Assembly: GCF_003606365.2 (NCBI RefSeq)
Contig: NZ_CP031933.2
Coordinates: 2,356,001-2,420,000 of the forward strand
Length of the DNA: 64,000 nucleotides
Source: Companilactobacillus zhachilii
GTDB taxonomy: Bacteria; Bacillota; Bacilli; Lactobacillales; Lactobacillaceae
Reading direction: 5' to 3'
The notes below the pieces were generated by a model. The model worked only from the letters and a program-made list of their open reading frames with translations, searched no databases and was not told where the DNA came from. Both the position numbers and the translations under genes were made by a program. Below, piece by piece: positions 8,789 through 17,550 of this stretch; the stretch's first letter is position 1; each line of letters starts with the position of its first letter.

Positions 8789-9688
8789 TTATTTTTTGTC
8801 AACATCATGTCCGCCGAATTCATTTCGTAAAGCTGCAACAACTTTACCAGTAAATGTATCATCTTCTAGCGAACGGTAACGCATCATCAATGAGGCTGCA
8901 ATAACTGGTGTTGGAACTTGAAGTTTCAAGGCTTCATCCAAAGTCCACTTACCTTCACCTGATGAATGCATAACACCCTTGATCTCATCTAATTTAGGAT
9001 CTTTTGAAAAGGCTGATTGAGTCAATTCCATTAACCAACCACGAATAACTGAACCATGTTCCCAAACTTTTGCAACGGCCTCGTTATCATAATCAAATTG
9101 ACTATGTTCTAATACATCGAAACCTTCCGCAATTGCCTGCATCATACCATATTCAATACCATTGTGGACCATCTTCAAGTAGTGACCACTGCCGGCTTTA
9201 CCTGTATATAAGTAACCATCAGTTTGAGCGATTCCTTTGAAAATGGGTTCAATATATTCAAAGGTTTTTTCATCGTCTCCACCAATCATGAAGTTACCAT
9301 CACGATTAGCACCACTCATACCCCCTGATGTACCAACATCGAAGAACTTAATGTTTTTGGCAGTCAAAATTTTGTTGTGTTGCAATGAATCTTTGTAAAA
9401 TGAATTTCCACCGTCAATAACGATATCATTTTCATCAAGAATCTCACTCAAGGTATCAATGGTTTGGTTCGTTGGGTCCCCCGCTGGTAACATTACCCAA
9501 ACAATCCGTGGTGCACTCAATGCCGTAACAGCATCTTCTAAGTTATCTTTCACTTGTGCCCCAAGCGTTGAAGCATCATTTCTAGCTCCATCGCTCAAAT
9601 CAAAAGCAACCACTTCATTACCATTGCGAATCAAATTTTCAGTCAAATTGATTCCCATCTTACCGAGCCCAATCATTGCTAATTTCAA
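8789..9688 (-). CDS. gnd: 6-phosphogluconate dehydrogenase (decarboxylating), short NAD-type
   Basis: A 299-residue protein. The N-terminal nucleotide-binding site is GLGKMG at residues 7-12. The substrate-binding segment GTSGGMSGANRDGNFMIGG and the catalytic region KMVHNGIEYGMMQ are intact, and SSGEGKWT lies in the C-terminal half. At 300 residues it belongs to the short GntZ/YqeC class rather than the 470-residue Gnd, and members of that class usually use NAD. It converts 6-phosphogluconate to ribulose 5-phosphate and CO2. It appears monocistronic, between an F2 repeat and the terminator at 9735-9769. A GGAGGATTAATTTTG ribosome binding site precedes the ATG. Confidence 0.93.
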   Translation of the reverse strand: MKLAMIGLGKMGINLTENLIRNGNEVVAFDLSDGARNDASTLGAQVKDNLEDAVTALSAPRIVWVMLPAGDPTNQTIDTLSEILDENDIVIDGGNSFYKDSLQHNKILTAKNIKFFDVGTSGGMSGANRDGNFMIGGDDEKTFEYIEPIFKGIAQTDGYLYTGKAGSGHYLKMVHNGIEYGMMQAIAEGFDVLEHSQFDYDNEAVAKVWEHGSVIRGWLMELTQSAFSKDPKLDEIKGVMHSSGEGKWTLDEALKLQVPTPVIAASLMMRYRSLEDDTFTGKVVAALRNEFGGHDVDKK

Positions 9689-9734
9689 AATTAATCCTCC
9701 TAATTTGTCTTATCACAAGTTCTAATTATACATA

Positions 9735-9769
9735 AAAAAGCCGCACCAAAACCAACATTTTGGTACGAC
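9735..9769 (-). terminator. Intrinsic terminator of the HTH coiled-coil gene
   Basis: On the minus strand GTCGTACCAAAA pairs with TTTTGGTGCGGC, including two G-U pairs, and a run of six T follows. It separates the gene ending at 9812 from gnd. Confidence 0.8.
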
Positions 9770-9811
9770 CCGATTGCGTAAGAGGTTGATATCATAAGAT
9801 TAATTGGCTGA

Positions 9812-10372
9812 CTAGCTCATAAACTTGTTCCACCAATGACCCTTTTTATCATCATTAACTTTTTCATTTACACGTTCTTTGATATTTTCATCTTTTTTAA
9901 CGCTTGTATTTTCAGCTTTTTCTTCGGCTTGTTGTTTCAAAGTTGTTAATTCAGCCTGAAGTTGTTCTTTAGATTTTTGAGCGTCCGCCAACTCTTGTTG
10001 AAGTTCTTTAATTGTTAGCTCACGTTTCTTATTTTCAGATTCCAACTTGGCAACAGTCGTTTGCAATTCAGTGACTTCATCACTTTGCTTAGCCTTACTT
10101 TCTGATTTAACGTCAGTTGTTGGATAAATCTGAATGGCAGCAGTTTCAAGGGTCATCTTTGGACCATGACTCAACTTAACCATTTCTTTGAAATCTTCGA
10201 TATTTTTTTGAGTGTATAGACGGTTGTTTTGACTATTGCGTTCAAAATATTGGCTATTCTCAGTCGTCTTTTCGACTATCAAAGAGTATTTACGTAGCGT
10301 TGCAACGCTTATTCCTAAGTCCTTAGCAGCTTGTGCAGGAGTTAATAAATTGTTCGTTTTCACTTTACTCAA
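9812..10372 (-). CDS. MerR-like HTH protein with coiled coil and C-terminal amphipathic tip
   Basis: A 186-residue protein. Residues about 8-60 form a winged-helix motif of MerR type (LTPAQAAKDLGISVATLRKYS...RLYTQKNIEDF). Residues about 95-150 are a long coiled coil rich in Glu, Lys, Gln and Leu. The extreme C-terminus is GHWWNKFMS, a short aromatic-basic tip that could touch membrane or protein. The layout recalls DNA-anchoring proteins such as RacA, or plasmid-type replication accessories, but I cannot assign it. The start is a TTG preceded by GGGGGAATCC. Its promoter region carries two inverted repeats, so autoregulation is plausible. Confidence 0.7.
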   Translation of the reverse strand: MSKVKTNNLLTPAQAAKDLGISVATLRKYSLIVEKTTENSQYFERNSQNNRLYTQKNIEDFKEMVKLSHGPKMTLETAAIQIYPTTDVKSESKAKQSDEVTELQTTVAKLESENKKRELTIKELQQELADAQKSKEQLQAELTTLKQQAEEKAENTSVKKDENIKERVNEKVNDDKKGHWWNKFMS

Positions 10373-10404
10373 AAGGATTCCCCCAAGGTTGTTTCATTCT
10401 CTTC

Positions 10405-10467
10405 ATTATAAAAATAATGATTACTAAGTTCAACTACAAAATTGTAGCGTTCCGAAATTAGGAACGT
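10405..10467 (-). promoter_or_regulatory. Promoter with two inverted repeats upstream of the HTH gene
   Basis: On the minus strand the -10 is TATAAT (10405-10410) and the -35 is TTGAAC (10428-10433) with 17 bases between. Directly upstream lie CTACAA-AA-TTGTAG (10434-10447) and CGTTCC-7-GGAACG (10448-10466). Either could be an operator, perhaps for the HTH protein itself. Confidence 0.55.
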
Positions 10468-10561
10468 CATAGCTATATTTTAACCATAAAATTGGATATA
10501 CTAAAGGTGTAAAAAAATAAATTATTTACTCTTGGCCGACACAGTCGGTTTTTCTTTGGTG

Positions 10562-10567
10562 TATAAT
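10562..10567 (+). promoter_or_regulatory. -10 box for the CNNM/CBS gene
   Basis: A perfect TATAAT, 39 bases before the TTG start at 10601. It lies downstream of the ATG of the longer open frame (10532), so that earlier start cannot be used from this promoter. Confidence 0.55.
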
Positions 10568-10600
10568 TCGTCTTACAAGAATAGAAGGGGAAATCATATA

Positions 10601-11989
10601 TTGTCTAGTTCTGTAATTACAACTAATTTTATTATCATACTGATAACCTTTATCTTTGCCTTCTTCTTCGTTGCTGCTGAATTTGCCCTTGTGCAAACTA
10701 GAGCCAGTCAACTGGAAGATGCAATCCAAAAAGGTACTGGTAACAAAAAGAAACTCCAACGAGCATTAATGATGGTCAACAACCTGAACGAGTACTTGTC
10801 CACCACACAAGTTGGTACTAGTATCGCTGGTATCATTTTAGGTTGGATCGGTGAAAGTACTATTGAATATCTCTTAGTTGAGGTCTTTGGTTTTGTTCAT
10901 CTTTCCGCTGGCGGTAGTAGTGGTCTACATGCACTAAGTTCCATTATCGGTGTGCTTCTACTAACATACTTAGAAGTTGTTTTGACTGAAATCGTACCTA
11001 AGAATATTTCCATTGATATGCCAATGACAATGTTAATGTTAGTCGTTACACCATTAAGATTCTTCCATTTAGCTGTATATCCATTTGTTTGGTTATTGAA
11101 TGTGTCAGCTTCCGGAATCGTTCGTTTGATGGGGATGAAACCAGCCGATTCTGAAAACGAAGTCTTTTCACAATCAGAAATTCTTCGTCTTTCCAAATCA
11201 TCTATTAAAGGCGGTGATATGGAGCCTGATGATGTTATCTTCATGCAACGTGCCTTTGAATTAAATGACAAGGTAGCAAAAGATATCATGGTCGACCGGA
11301 CCAGTCTTTATGTTGTCGACATAACGGATAAAGTTAAAGATGTTATTAAAGATTATTTACAACAAGGATTTTCAAGATTCCCAGTTGTTGCCGATAACGA
11401 TAAAGATAAAGTTTTAGGTTACGTTTATGCTTACGATATCGTCCGTCAAAATCAAGTTGATGGTGATGTTGGTATCAGCCGTATTTTAAGATCAGTCAAT
11501 ACCGTTCCCGAAACAATGCCTATCCAAGATATTTTGGATAAGATGATCAAGAAACAAACACCTATCGTCGTTGTTGTTGATGAATATGGTGGTACTAGTG
11601 GTATTGTTACCGATAAAGATATTTACGAAGAGTTGTTTGGAACAGTTAAAGATGAAATCGATGATGTTTCTGATGAATATATCGTCAAAAATGACGACGG
11701 CTCATACAATGTTTCTGGTAAAACAACCCTTTATGATTTCGAGCGTTACTTTAGAACCGATGTTAAGGAGTTCCAAAAATCAGATATCATTACCGTTGGT
11801 GGTTATTTGATTGAGAAGTATCCAAACCTTCAAAAGGGTTCTAAGTTCGATATGGGTAACTTCCACTTCGTCGTTGCTGAATTTGATCACGGTTTTGTTA
11901 ACTGGTTCAAAGTTTCAGTCGACAAAACAGCCGTTACTAAACAAGATAATTTAGCTTCGTTAACCGACGTTGACGATTTGAAAGAATAA
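10601..11989 (+). CDS. CNNM/CBS-domain membrane protein (hemolysin C/CorC-like)
   Basis: Starting at TTG 10601 (after AGAAGGGGAAA) the protein has 462 residues, the usual size of the family. Residues about 5-200 form the CNNM membrane domain with four hydrophobic segments (for example FAFFFVAAEFALVQTRASQL). Two CBS domains follow (around residues 215-330; VDRTSLYVVDI, FSRFPVV, TPIVVVVDEYGGTSGIVTDKDIYEEL). The last 80 residues are a CorC/HlyC domain. The family is linked to magnesium or cobalt efflux and to membrane maintenance. The longer frame from 10532 would include its own promoter and is rejected. It is monocistronic and followed 13 bases later by a C element. Confidence 0.88.
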   Translation: MSSSVITTNFIIILITFIFAFFFVAAEFALVQTRASQLEDAIQKGTGNKKKLQRALMMVNNLNEYLSTTQVGTSIAGIILGWIGESTIEYLLVEVFGFVHLSAGGSSGLHALSSIIGVLLLTYLEVVLTEIVPKNISIDMPMTMLMLVVTPLRFFHLAVYPFVWLLNVSASGIVRLMGMKPADSENEVFSQSEILRLSKSSIKGGDMEPDDVIFMQRAFELNDKVAKDIMVDRTSLYVVDITDKVKDVIKDYLQQGFSRFPVVADNDKDKVLGYVYAYDIVRQNQVDGDVGISRILRSVNTVPETMPIQDILDKMIKKQTPIVVVVDEYGGTSGIVTDKDIYEELFGTVKDEIDDVSDEYIVKNDDGSYNVSGKTTLYDFERYFRTDVKEFQKSDIITVGGYLIEKYPNLQKGSKFDMGNFHFVVAEFDHGFVNWFKVSVDKTAVTKQDNLASLTDVDDLKE

Positions 11990-12002
11990 TAGTTAGTTTT
12001 GG

Positions 12003-12180
12003 ATGCCGCCTCTGGGAGCAAGAAATGTTGGCGCAGTGGGGACCGGTTCGAGCCAAGGTCTCGAACCTAGATTTTGAACTTCGCAAAGTGCGCGAATTTC
12101 AAAACTCGTCCCGTGGTGTAATGGCTAAAGCCATAACGCCACCTGCACTGCAGCCAACATTTCTTGCTCCCAGAGACTAA
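12003..12180 (+). repeat. C element copy 3
   Basis: The outer stem pairs GGGAGCAAGAAATGTTGGC with GCCAACATTTCTTGCTCCC (19 bp perfect). Arms: GGTTCGAG/CTCGAACC; TTTTGAACTTCGC.../GCGAATTTCAAAA; arm 3 with CGTCCCGTGGTGTAA and ATGGCT/AGCCAT. It begins 13 bases after the CNNM stop codon. Confidence 0.92.
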
Positions 12181-12258
12181 TATATTCGTTACTTTTTATA
12201 TAATGTAACTAACTAATTCGATAAAAAAAGTGCTATGTGATTTTAGATTTAATATAAT

Positions 12259-12314
12259 CAAAAGGCTAGATATTTTTCTGGATTTATACCAAGAAAAATA
12301 TCTAGCCTTTTTTA
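12259..12314. terminator. F4 hairpin (terminator-like repeat)
   Basis: AAAAGGCTAGATATTTTTC pairs with GAAAAATATCTAGCCTTTTTT across the loop TGGATTTATACCAA. A near-perfect stem with a T tail. It can end the CNNM transcript. Confidence 0.8.
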
Positions 12315-12338
12315 TACTCGCTTCTATAACCAAAGTTG

Positions 12339-12431
12339 AGAAAGGACCCGATTTTGGATTGCAGGTCTTATTTAATTTAAGCGGAAAAAGCTATGTTGCT
12401 TTGCATGCTTAAGACAAAAACAGCTATATCC
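12339..12431 (-). repeat. F2-family repeat with a partly lost left arm
   Basis: It has GGACCCGATTTTGGATTGCAGGTC, then TTTAAGCGGAAAAAGCTATG, and a distal end GCATGCTTAAGACAAAAACAGC that matches the outer end of the complete copies at 22302 and 47508. The first stem arm is truncated. Confidence 0.7.
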
Positions 12432-12496
12432 TAAGCCCTTCTCTTTTAAATTTCAAAAAAGACAAAACACATTATCACGCCACCCACACTGTATTT

Positions 12497-13255
12497 TTAA
12501 GCCTCTTTAATAGAATAACTGGCCCAAAAGGTTGGAATATTGTAATCATGTAACTTTCCTTCACTGTTAGTATCTTCATACAAGTCAACAATTCGAAAAC
12601 CGGCTTTTATCTGACCACGTAACTGTTCATTCAATGTATGTGAAAATTGTATTCCTTCTTCTTCAGGAGGAAACTCTTCGTTAACGGAGGGGTCCTTCAG
12701 TGGATTATATGGCAAACTATGATAAAGCTTTGTTTCAGTCTTATCAAAAATATAATTAACACCATTATCAAGTCCAACTAACAAACGACCACCAGGTTTT
12801 AAAACACGATAACTTTCTTCCCAAACATGTTGAACATCTTCAATATAACAATTGGCAACCGGTTGAATAATCATATCAAAACTGTTATCAGCAAACGGTA
12901 AGACCTTCGTCATATCGCCACGAACAATTTCAATTTGATAACCTTCACGGTCAGCCACCATTTTTTCAGCATCCAGTTGTTTTTGTGAGTAATCAAATAC
13001 CGTACATTCTCCCCCTAAAGCAGACAAGATTGGCATTTGTTGACCACCTCCAGAGGCCAGTCCCAGAATCTTTTGCCCCTTAATTGGATCTGGATACCAC
13101 TCCTTAGGGATGGCCAAATTAGGTGTTAAGACCAGCTTAAACTCTCCTTTAGTTGCAGCAATATATTCATCATGACTGACAGGTTTTCCCCATTCCCAGC
13201 CTTCATTGACCCAACCATAAATAATTTTTGCGTTGTAACTTGTATAATCCTTCAT
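12497..13255 (-). CDS. Class I SAM-dependent methyltransferase
   Basis: A 252-residue protein from the ATG at 13255, which follows AAAGGGGTATTAATT; an upstream in-frame GTG would place the ribosome binding site inside the gene. The SAM-binding motif is KILGLASGGGQQMPILSALG near residues 65-85. VFDYSQKQLDAEK, DNSFDMIIQPVANCYIED and a VLKPGGRLLVG beta strand follow. It belongs to the Methyltransf_11/25 group acting on small molecules or unknown acceptors; no substrate can be named. It stands alone between repeats. Confidence 0.85.
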   Translation of the reverse strand: MKDYTSYNAKIIYGWVNEGWEWGKPVSHDEYIAATKGEFKLVLTPNLAIPKEWYPDPIKGQKILGLASGGGQQMPILSALGGECTVFDYSQKQLDAEKMVADREGYQIEIVRGDMTKVLPFADNSFDMIIQPVANCYIEDVQHVWEESYRVLKPGGRLLVGLDNGVNYIFDKTETKLYHSLPYNPLKDPSVNEEFPPEEEGIQFSHTLNEQLRGQIKAGFRIVDLYEDTNSEGKLHDYNIPTFWASYSIKEA

Positions 13256-13360
13256 AATTAATACCCCTTTCACAATGCAATTTTTAACATTATAGTCTGA
13301 AAATTAACACATCATCAACTAAGTTAAATTCTTTCTCAAATTTGGTCATAAAATCGAAAA

Positions 13361-13418
13361 TAAAAAAGGCTAGATATTTTTTCGTATAAATAAATCAAGA
13401 AAAATATCTAGCCTTTTG
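13361..13418. terminator. F4 hairpin (terminator-like repeat)
   Basis: AAAAAAGGCTAGATATTTTTTC pairs with GAAAAATATCTAGCCTTTT across CGTATAAATAAATCAA. Same family as at 5555. Confidence 0.75.
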
Positions 13419-13488
13419 GGTACAACAAATATCGGCAATAGTGAAAGTTGTATTTGGATTTTAGCTCTTTTAAATTAAAACATAAAAA

Positions 13489-13593
13489 TTGAAAGATTAT
13501 AAATATGCTTTAAGTCTTGGTGCCCTAGTCGCTATTGGAATAAAAGCAGTTACGAATACAATTTACTTTTCACTGATTCAAAACAAAGAATAA
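13489..13593 (+). CDS. Possible small hydrophobic peptide (34 residues)
   Basis: A TTG-started frame gives a basic start (KDYKYALSLG) and a hydrophobic stretch ALVAIGIKAVTNTIYFSL, then a stop lying within the AAACAAAGAATAAACTAGCC end of C element copy 4. It looks protein-like in composition, but I see no ribosome binding site and no ATG. It could be a real membrane peptide or the tail of a decayed gene. Confidence 0.25.
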   Translation: MKDYKYALSLGALVAIGIKAVTNTIYFSLIQNKE

Positions 13594-13671
13594 ACTAGCC
13601 AGAAAAAGCCAGAAAATTAGGTTGCCGTGGGGAACCTAATTTTCTGGATCCTGGAGACTCATCTCCACAGC
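13594..13671 (-). repeat. C element copy 4, reduced to its outer stem
   Basis: Only the terminal CTAGCC, the outer stem (CCAGAAAATTAGGTT pairing with AACCTAATTTTCTGG) and the GGAGACTC end remain, joined by GCCGTGGGG. All three inner arms are gone. This shows that the outer stem can persist alone. Confidence 0.7.
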
Positions 13672-13699
13672 ATATTTAGCTTTCAACCTTTAGTTGTCT

Positions 13700-15412
13700 C
13701 TACTTGGACCGATTAACCTTCCTCAATCCTTCAATTTTATCGAAATCAACTAAGTGTAATTTATTGATAAAAACTATGGCAATAATAATCAACAATGTTA
13801 AGAACGAAATTCTGCGACTAGCTTTTTGTGGCAATGTTTCAAAGTAATCAACAATCACTTTACCGCTGCCATTGATAGTTACTTGCGCTAAATTATTATT
13901 TTTGGAATCCATTTTAACTTTGGAAACACTCCCCTTTGATTGGGTTGATTGGAATCCATAATAAGAAATGATTGGTAAATCAACTTTAGCATTTTGAGCC
14001 TTCTTAAAGTCAAAACTCAAGCGTGTTCCATACTGCTTAAAATCGCTTATTTTGGCTTTACCAGTCATTATCTTAGGTTTATGTGTAGTTCTCTGTAGTT
14101 GTCCAAGATTTGTCCCAACGGGTAAATATTCCTGTCCTGCGCCAATACTAAAGGGTGCCTGTTCATTGTACGTGGCATACGTATTGCGTTGTAACGGTGA
14201 ACCATTAACTAAACGATAACTAGACGATACCGCAAATAGCAGAACCATTGCTATTAAACCAGTTTTTGCATATTTTGACGTGAAAAAATTCAACGGATCA
14301 GCCGCTATAACGATGGCTAACAAAATAGTTGCCAACATATCAAAACGCCAAGGGTATTGAATCATCTTCAGCGGAGTATTATTAAAAATCACCCACGGCA
14401 TAACTTTGGTGCTACAAAGTAACATCAAAATCGCAATGACTGCAAATTGTTTGAGCATCGGATTCTTAATTTTAGTAAAAGATACGATTAGTACAAATGC
14501 TGCCACGATAAATAATAAACCAACATTGGGTTGGCCAATGTTATTGTTCAAACTCCAGTTAAGCATATCGGCAACATCTGATGCTCCCTTAGGCAATAAA
14601 CCACTTGTCTGTGTCAAAACAAACTTGGTGTGACGGACTTGTTCAATCATAGGAACGAAATAAGCTAAGCTTAATAATCCAGAACAAAGTGTTGCCCATA
14701 GTAATGACAATAATCGTAACGGATTGTTTTTTAACTCTTTTATTTGGGCAATAGCGATTACCACAATAAAAATAGCTACCAAAATGGGAGAAATGGCATG
14801 GGAATAAATAATCCCAGTCATCCCGAAGGCTAAATACAACCAACGTTTGCGATCGCCATAAAAGACTTCATAAATCCCTAAAACAGCTACTGGTAGAAAA
14901 ATAAGTGCTCCCACTTCACCAATATCTTGTCGAAACAACATATCATGTAAGCGATAAGTCGATAAAGTATAAATAAAACTGAAAACCAAGCTATTGAGAT
15001 ACTTAGGACTGACTTTGTAGTAACAAAGAAAAGCCACCCCAAATGTTAGAAAGTTTAACAGCCAGAAATAACCTACGATTGCTTGAGCACTCGTAAAGCC
15101 GGCTAATCGTAAAAAGGCCGCCGGATAAAGCAAAAAATCAGAATAAAAAATATTAACGATATATCCAAAACCATTCATAAATGACATATTTACGAATGGG
15201 AAAAATTGGTGTCGTTGAATCGAACGATACAATCCTTCAATTCTCATCATATGGAAACGATTATCGCTTGTTCCCAGATATGCCCAAATTTTTCCCTGAC
15301 GAATTCCAGTTTGATAAATAGCCAGAAAACTTACTAGTGCAAATAAAGCAATAGTAAAAATAATCACAGCAATTTTTTTAGATCTTTGATTCTTAAAAAG
15401 AGTTAATTGCAT
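13700..15412 (-). CDS. Large polytopic membrane protein, GT-C/YfhO-like (paralogue 1)
   Basis: A 570-residue protein with a signal-anchor helix at residues about 13-33 and about ten further hydrophobic segments up to residue 400, followed by an extracytoplasmic domain and one final membrane helix (LTLLIIIAIVFI). Just after the first helix it has SDNRFHMMRIEGLYRS, an acidic-His-Arg loop of the kind used by membrane-embedded GT-C glycosyltransferases. It is clearly paralogous to the next gene upstream. YfhO or PTPS_related membrane families are the closest I can recall. It probably handles a lipid-linked sugar at the outer membrane face; this is inference. Confidence 0.65.
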   Translation of the reverse strand: MQLTLFKNQRSKKIAVIIFTIALFALVSFLAIYQTGIRQGKIWAYLGTSDNRFHMMRIEGLYRSIQRHQFFPFVNMSFMNGFGYIVNIFYSDFLLYPAAFLRLAGFTSAQAIVGYFWLLNFLTFGVAFLCYYKVSPKYLNSLVFSFIYTLSTYRLHDMLFRQDIGEVGALIFLPVAVLGIYEVFYGDRKRWLYLAFGMTGIIYSHAISPILVAIFIVVIAIAQIKELKNNPLRLLSLLWATLCSGLLSLAYFVPMIEQVRHTKFVLTQTSGLLPKGASDVADMLNWSLNNNIGQPNVGLLFIVAAFVLIVSFTKIKNPMLKQFAVIAILMLLCSTKVMPWVIFNNTPLKMIQYPWRFDMLATILLAIVIAADPLNFFTSKYAKTGLIAMVLLFAVSSSYRLVNGSPLQRNTYATYNEQAPFSIGAGQEYLPVGTNLGQLQRTTHKPKIMTGKAKISDFKQYGTRLSFDFKKAQNAKVDLPIISYYGFQSTQSKGSVSKVKMDSKNNNLAQVTINGSGKVIVDYFETLPQKASRRISFLTLLIIIAIVFINKLHLVDFDKIEGLRKVNRSK

Positions 15413-15537
15413 AAAAATAAATACCCTTCTCTAAAGAAAGTCAAATTTTCACATCATCTGAACTGACTTTCTTCAGACCTTTCTCTGATACATGCAATAA
15501 CTCTTATTATACTAACTACTTTTGAAACAATGATACT

Positions 15538-17193
15538 TTATTTTGCATTCTTTTTCTGAAAAGCTATTCCAACCATCAAAATTATAAAACTAATCATCGA
15601 AACAATTTGGCTGTCCTTTTGTATAGCCGTCCGATAGTAATTTATCCGAACTGTGCCTGCACCATTGACAATCACTTGACCTAAACCGTTATTAGCTAGA
15701 TCCATAGTTAATTTTGAAACCTTTCCAGTTGAAACTTTGGCTGAATAACCATAATAACTAATAATCGGTACATCGATTCGGGCCTTATTAGCATTTTGAA
15801 ACTTAAAACTAAGTTTAGAATCCTGTTGCGAAAAATCACTAATAGTTGCTTGACCTGCCTTTAGCTGGGGTTCATGTGGCGTAGAAATCAGGCCATCCAA
15901 ACTTGCATCTTTGGGTAAATACTCTTCACCACCGCCGATACTGTAAATATCCAAATCATTAAAAGCTGAATATGTCCGATACTCATCCGGATGTTCCACA
16001 ATCAAAACTTGCTCCGCTCCGATAACTAAACTTAGAGACACAACCACTAGCAAAACTTTTTTCCATCCCTGACTGAACCATCTGAGCGGATCACTTGCCA
16101 AAAAAATCGTAAATAAAATAGAGACTAACATGTAAAAACGCCAAGGGAATTGAATCATGTTGAGTGGTGTATGAACAAAATATTCCCAAGGAAACCACTT
16201 TGTAGATAGGAATAACAGTATTTCACCGATAAGGGCAAAATCCCTCAAGGCGGGATTTTTTACAAATTTAATTATGAAGGGAATCGTAATTGCTACGAGC
16301 AATAAAATTAAACCGATATTTTGAATATACAAATCATCCGTTACACTCCAATGAATCAAATCTCCCAATTTCATGCCACTCTGTGAAACATCAATTAGTG
16401 GCGAATATGTCAATTTAAATTGCGTATGGTGTAACTGTTCAGCCATCGGCAAAAAATAAGCTAATGTCAGCATCAACGCAACTATCCCAGCATAAAACAA
16501 TGCCAACCAACGTTTAGGTTCTGCCAACAAAACTTTCAAGCGAAAAATTATAACCAATAAAATAAAAACGGCAATTAATATCGGTGATAACGCATGAGCA
16601 TAAATTACAGCCGTCATACCTAGTGCCAAATACAACCACTGTCGTCTATCACCATAAAATATTTCATAAACGCCCAAAATAACAACTGGTAAAAAAGTTA
16701 ACGTCAACACTTCTCCTACATCAAAACGACGAACCATATCAAAAATACGATATATCGAAAGTGTATACATTAAACTAAAAACTAGACTCTTATCATATTG
16801 ATGACTAACATGGTGAAATGCCCAAAATGATAACGATAATGTACAAAAATTCAATAAAATATAAAAAAGCACAAAGGCTTGCACTGCCGTTAATCCTAGC
16901 AGACGCATACAAGCAACCGGATATAGCCATAAATTAGAATAAAAAATATTTGAGATATATCCAAAGCCACCCAAAAATGACATATTTACGATTGGAAAAT
17001 ACTGCCCATGTTTCAAAGCTTCATACAAACCTTCAATTCGCATCACATGAAAACGACCATCATTATTCATACCTAAAAAAGACCAAATATGACCATTTAA
17101 ACTTGTTAAATAAATTGAGAATACACTGACAAAAATAAACAGAACCACCGTCAAACTGAATCTATGTTGAAACATCCATTTTTTCATCATCAT
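15538..17193 (-). CDS. Large polytopic membrane protein, GT-C/YfhO-like (paralogue 2)
   Basis: A 551-residue paralogue of the neighbouring gene with the same layout: N-terminal anchor, NDGRFHVMRIEGLYEAL loop, about ten membrane segments, an outer domain near residues 400-530 (SIGGGEEYLPKDASL here, SIGAGQEYLPVGTNL in paralogue 1) and a last helix. The shared D-x-R-F-H-x-M-R-I-E-G-L-Y motif and similar length indicate tandem duplication. The two are 125 bases apart on one strand and may be co-transcribed. A terminator at 17206-17243 lies just upstream, so this unit has its own promoter. Substrate unknown. Confidence 0.65.
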   Translation of the reverse strand: MMMKKWMFQHRFSLTVVLFIFVSVFSIYLTSLNGHIWSFLGMNNDGRFHVMRIEGLYEALKHGQYFPIVNMSFLGGFGYISNIFYSNLWLYPVACMRLLGLTAVQAFVLFYILLNFCTLSLSFWAFHHVSHQYDKSLVFSLMYTLSIYRIFDMVRRFDVGEVLTLTFLPVVILGVYEIFYGDRRQWLYLALGMTAVIYAHALSPILIAVFILLVIIFRLKVLLAEPKRWLALFYAGIVALMLTLAYFLPMAEQLHHTQFKLTYSPLIDVSQSGMKLGDLIHWSVTDDLYIQNIGLILLLVAITIPFIIKFVKNPALRDFALIGEILLFLSTKWFPWEYFVHTPLNMIQFPWRFYMLVSILFTIFLASDPLRWFSQGWKKVLLVVVSLSLVIGAEQVLIVEHPDEYRTYSAFNDLDIYSIGGGEEYLPKDASLDGLISTPHEPQLKAGQATISDFSQQDSKLSFKFQNANKARIDVPIISYYGYSAKVSTGKVSKLTMDLANNGLGQVIVNGAGTVRINYYRTAIQKDSQIVSMISFIILMVGIAFQKKNAK

Positions 17194-17205
17194 TTACCCA
17201 GAGAA

Positions 17206-17243
17206 AAAGGGAACTCAAAGACCATGTCTTCAAGTTCCCTCAA
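17206..17243 (-). terminator. Intrinsic terminator
   Basis: On the minus strand AGGGAACTTGAAGAC pairs with GTCTTTGAGTTCCCT, followed by TTTTCTC. It ends the HAD/membrane/FeS-like operon just before the paralogous membrane genes. Confidence 0.75.
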
Positions 17244-17341
17244 TATTTTAAGTTCATTTAACTAAATTGAAATCTTTTAAATACGCCATTAGTCCTAAGA
17301 CTATGTGTAATTTACACTTGAGCAAGCCAACTATTTATCCA

Positions 17342-17543
17342 ACAAAACAAAGAATAAACTAGCCGGAAGGCGCAAGAAATTTCTGTCGCTGTGCAGGTGG
17401 CGTTGGCGCTTTAGCGACTACACCACGGGACGACTTTTGAGACTTGCGGTTTGTGCAAGGCTCAAAATCAAGATTCGAGACCGCCCTTTGGCTCGAATCG
17501 GTCCCCATAGCGACAGAAATTTCTTGCGCCTGGAGGCGGAATA
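17342..17543 (-). repeat. C element copy 5
   Basis: Flank AACAAAGAATAAACTAGCCGG, outer stem GGCGCAAGAAATTTCTGTCGC with GCGACAGAAATTTCTTGCGCC (21 bp), arm 3 GGCGCTTTAGCG, and ACACCACGGGACGACTTTTG. Arms 2 and 1 are present (GACTTGC/GCAAGGC; ATTCGAG/CTCGAAT). The end is GGAGGCGGAATAT. It begins six bases from the stop codon of the adjacent gene. Confidence 0.92.
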
Positions 17544-17550
17544 TCACAAT

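Noticed and set aside
10532..10600. Longer N-terminus (ATG-like frame from 10532) for the CNNM/CBS protein
   Set aside because: It contains the TATAAT box at 10562 and the ribosome binding site at 10583, and gives a non-hydrophobic extension not expected in the family.
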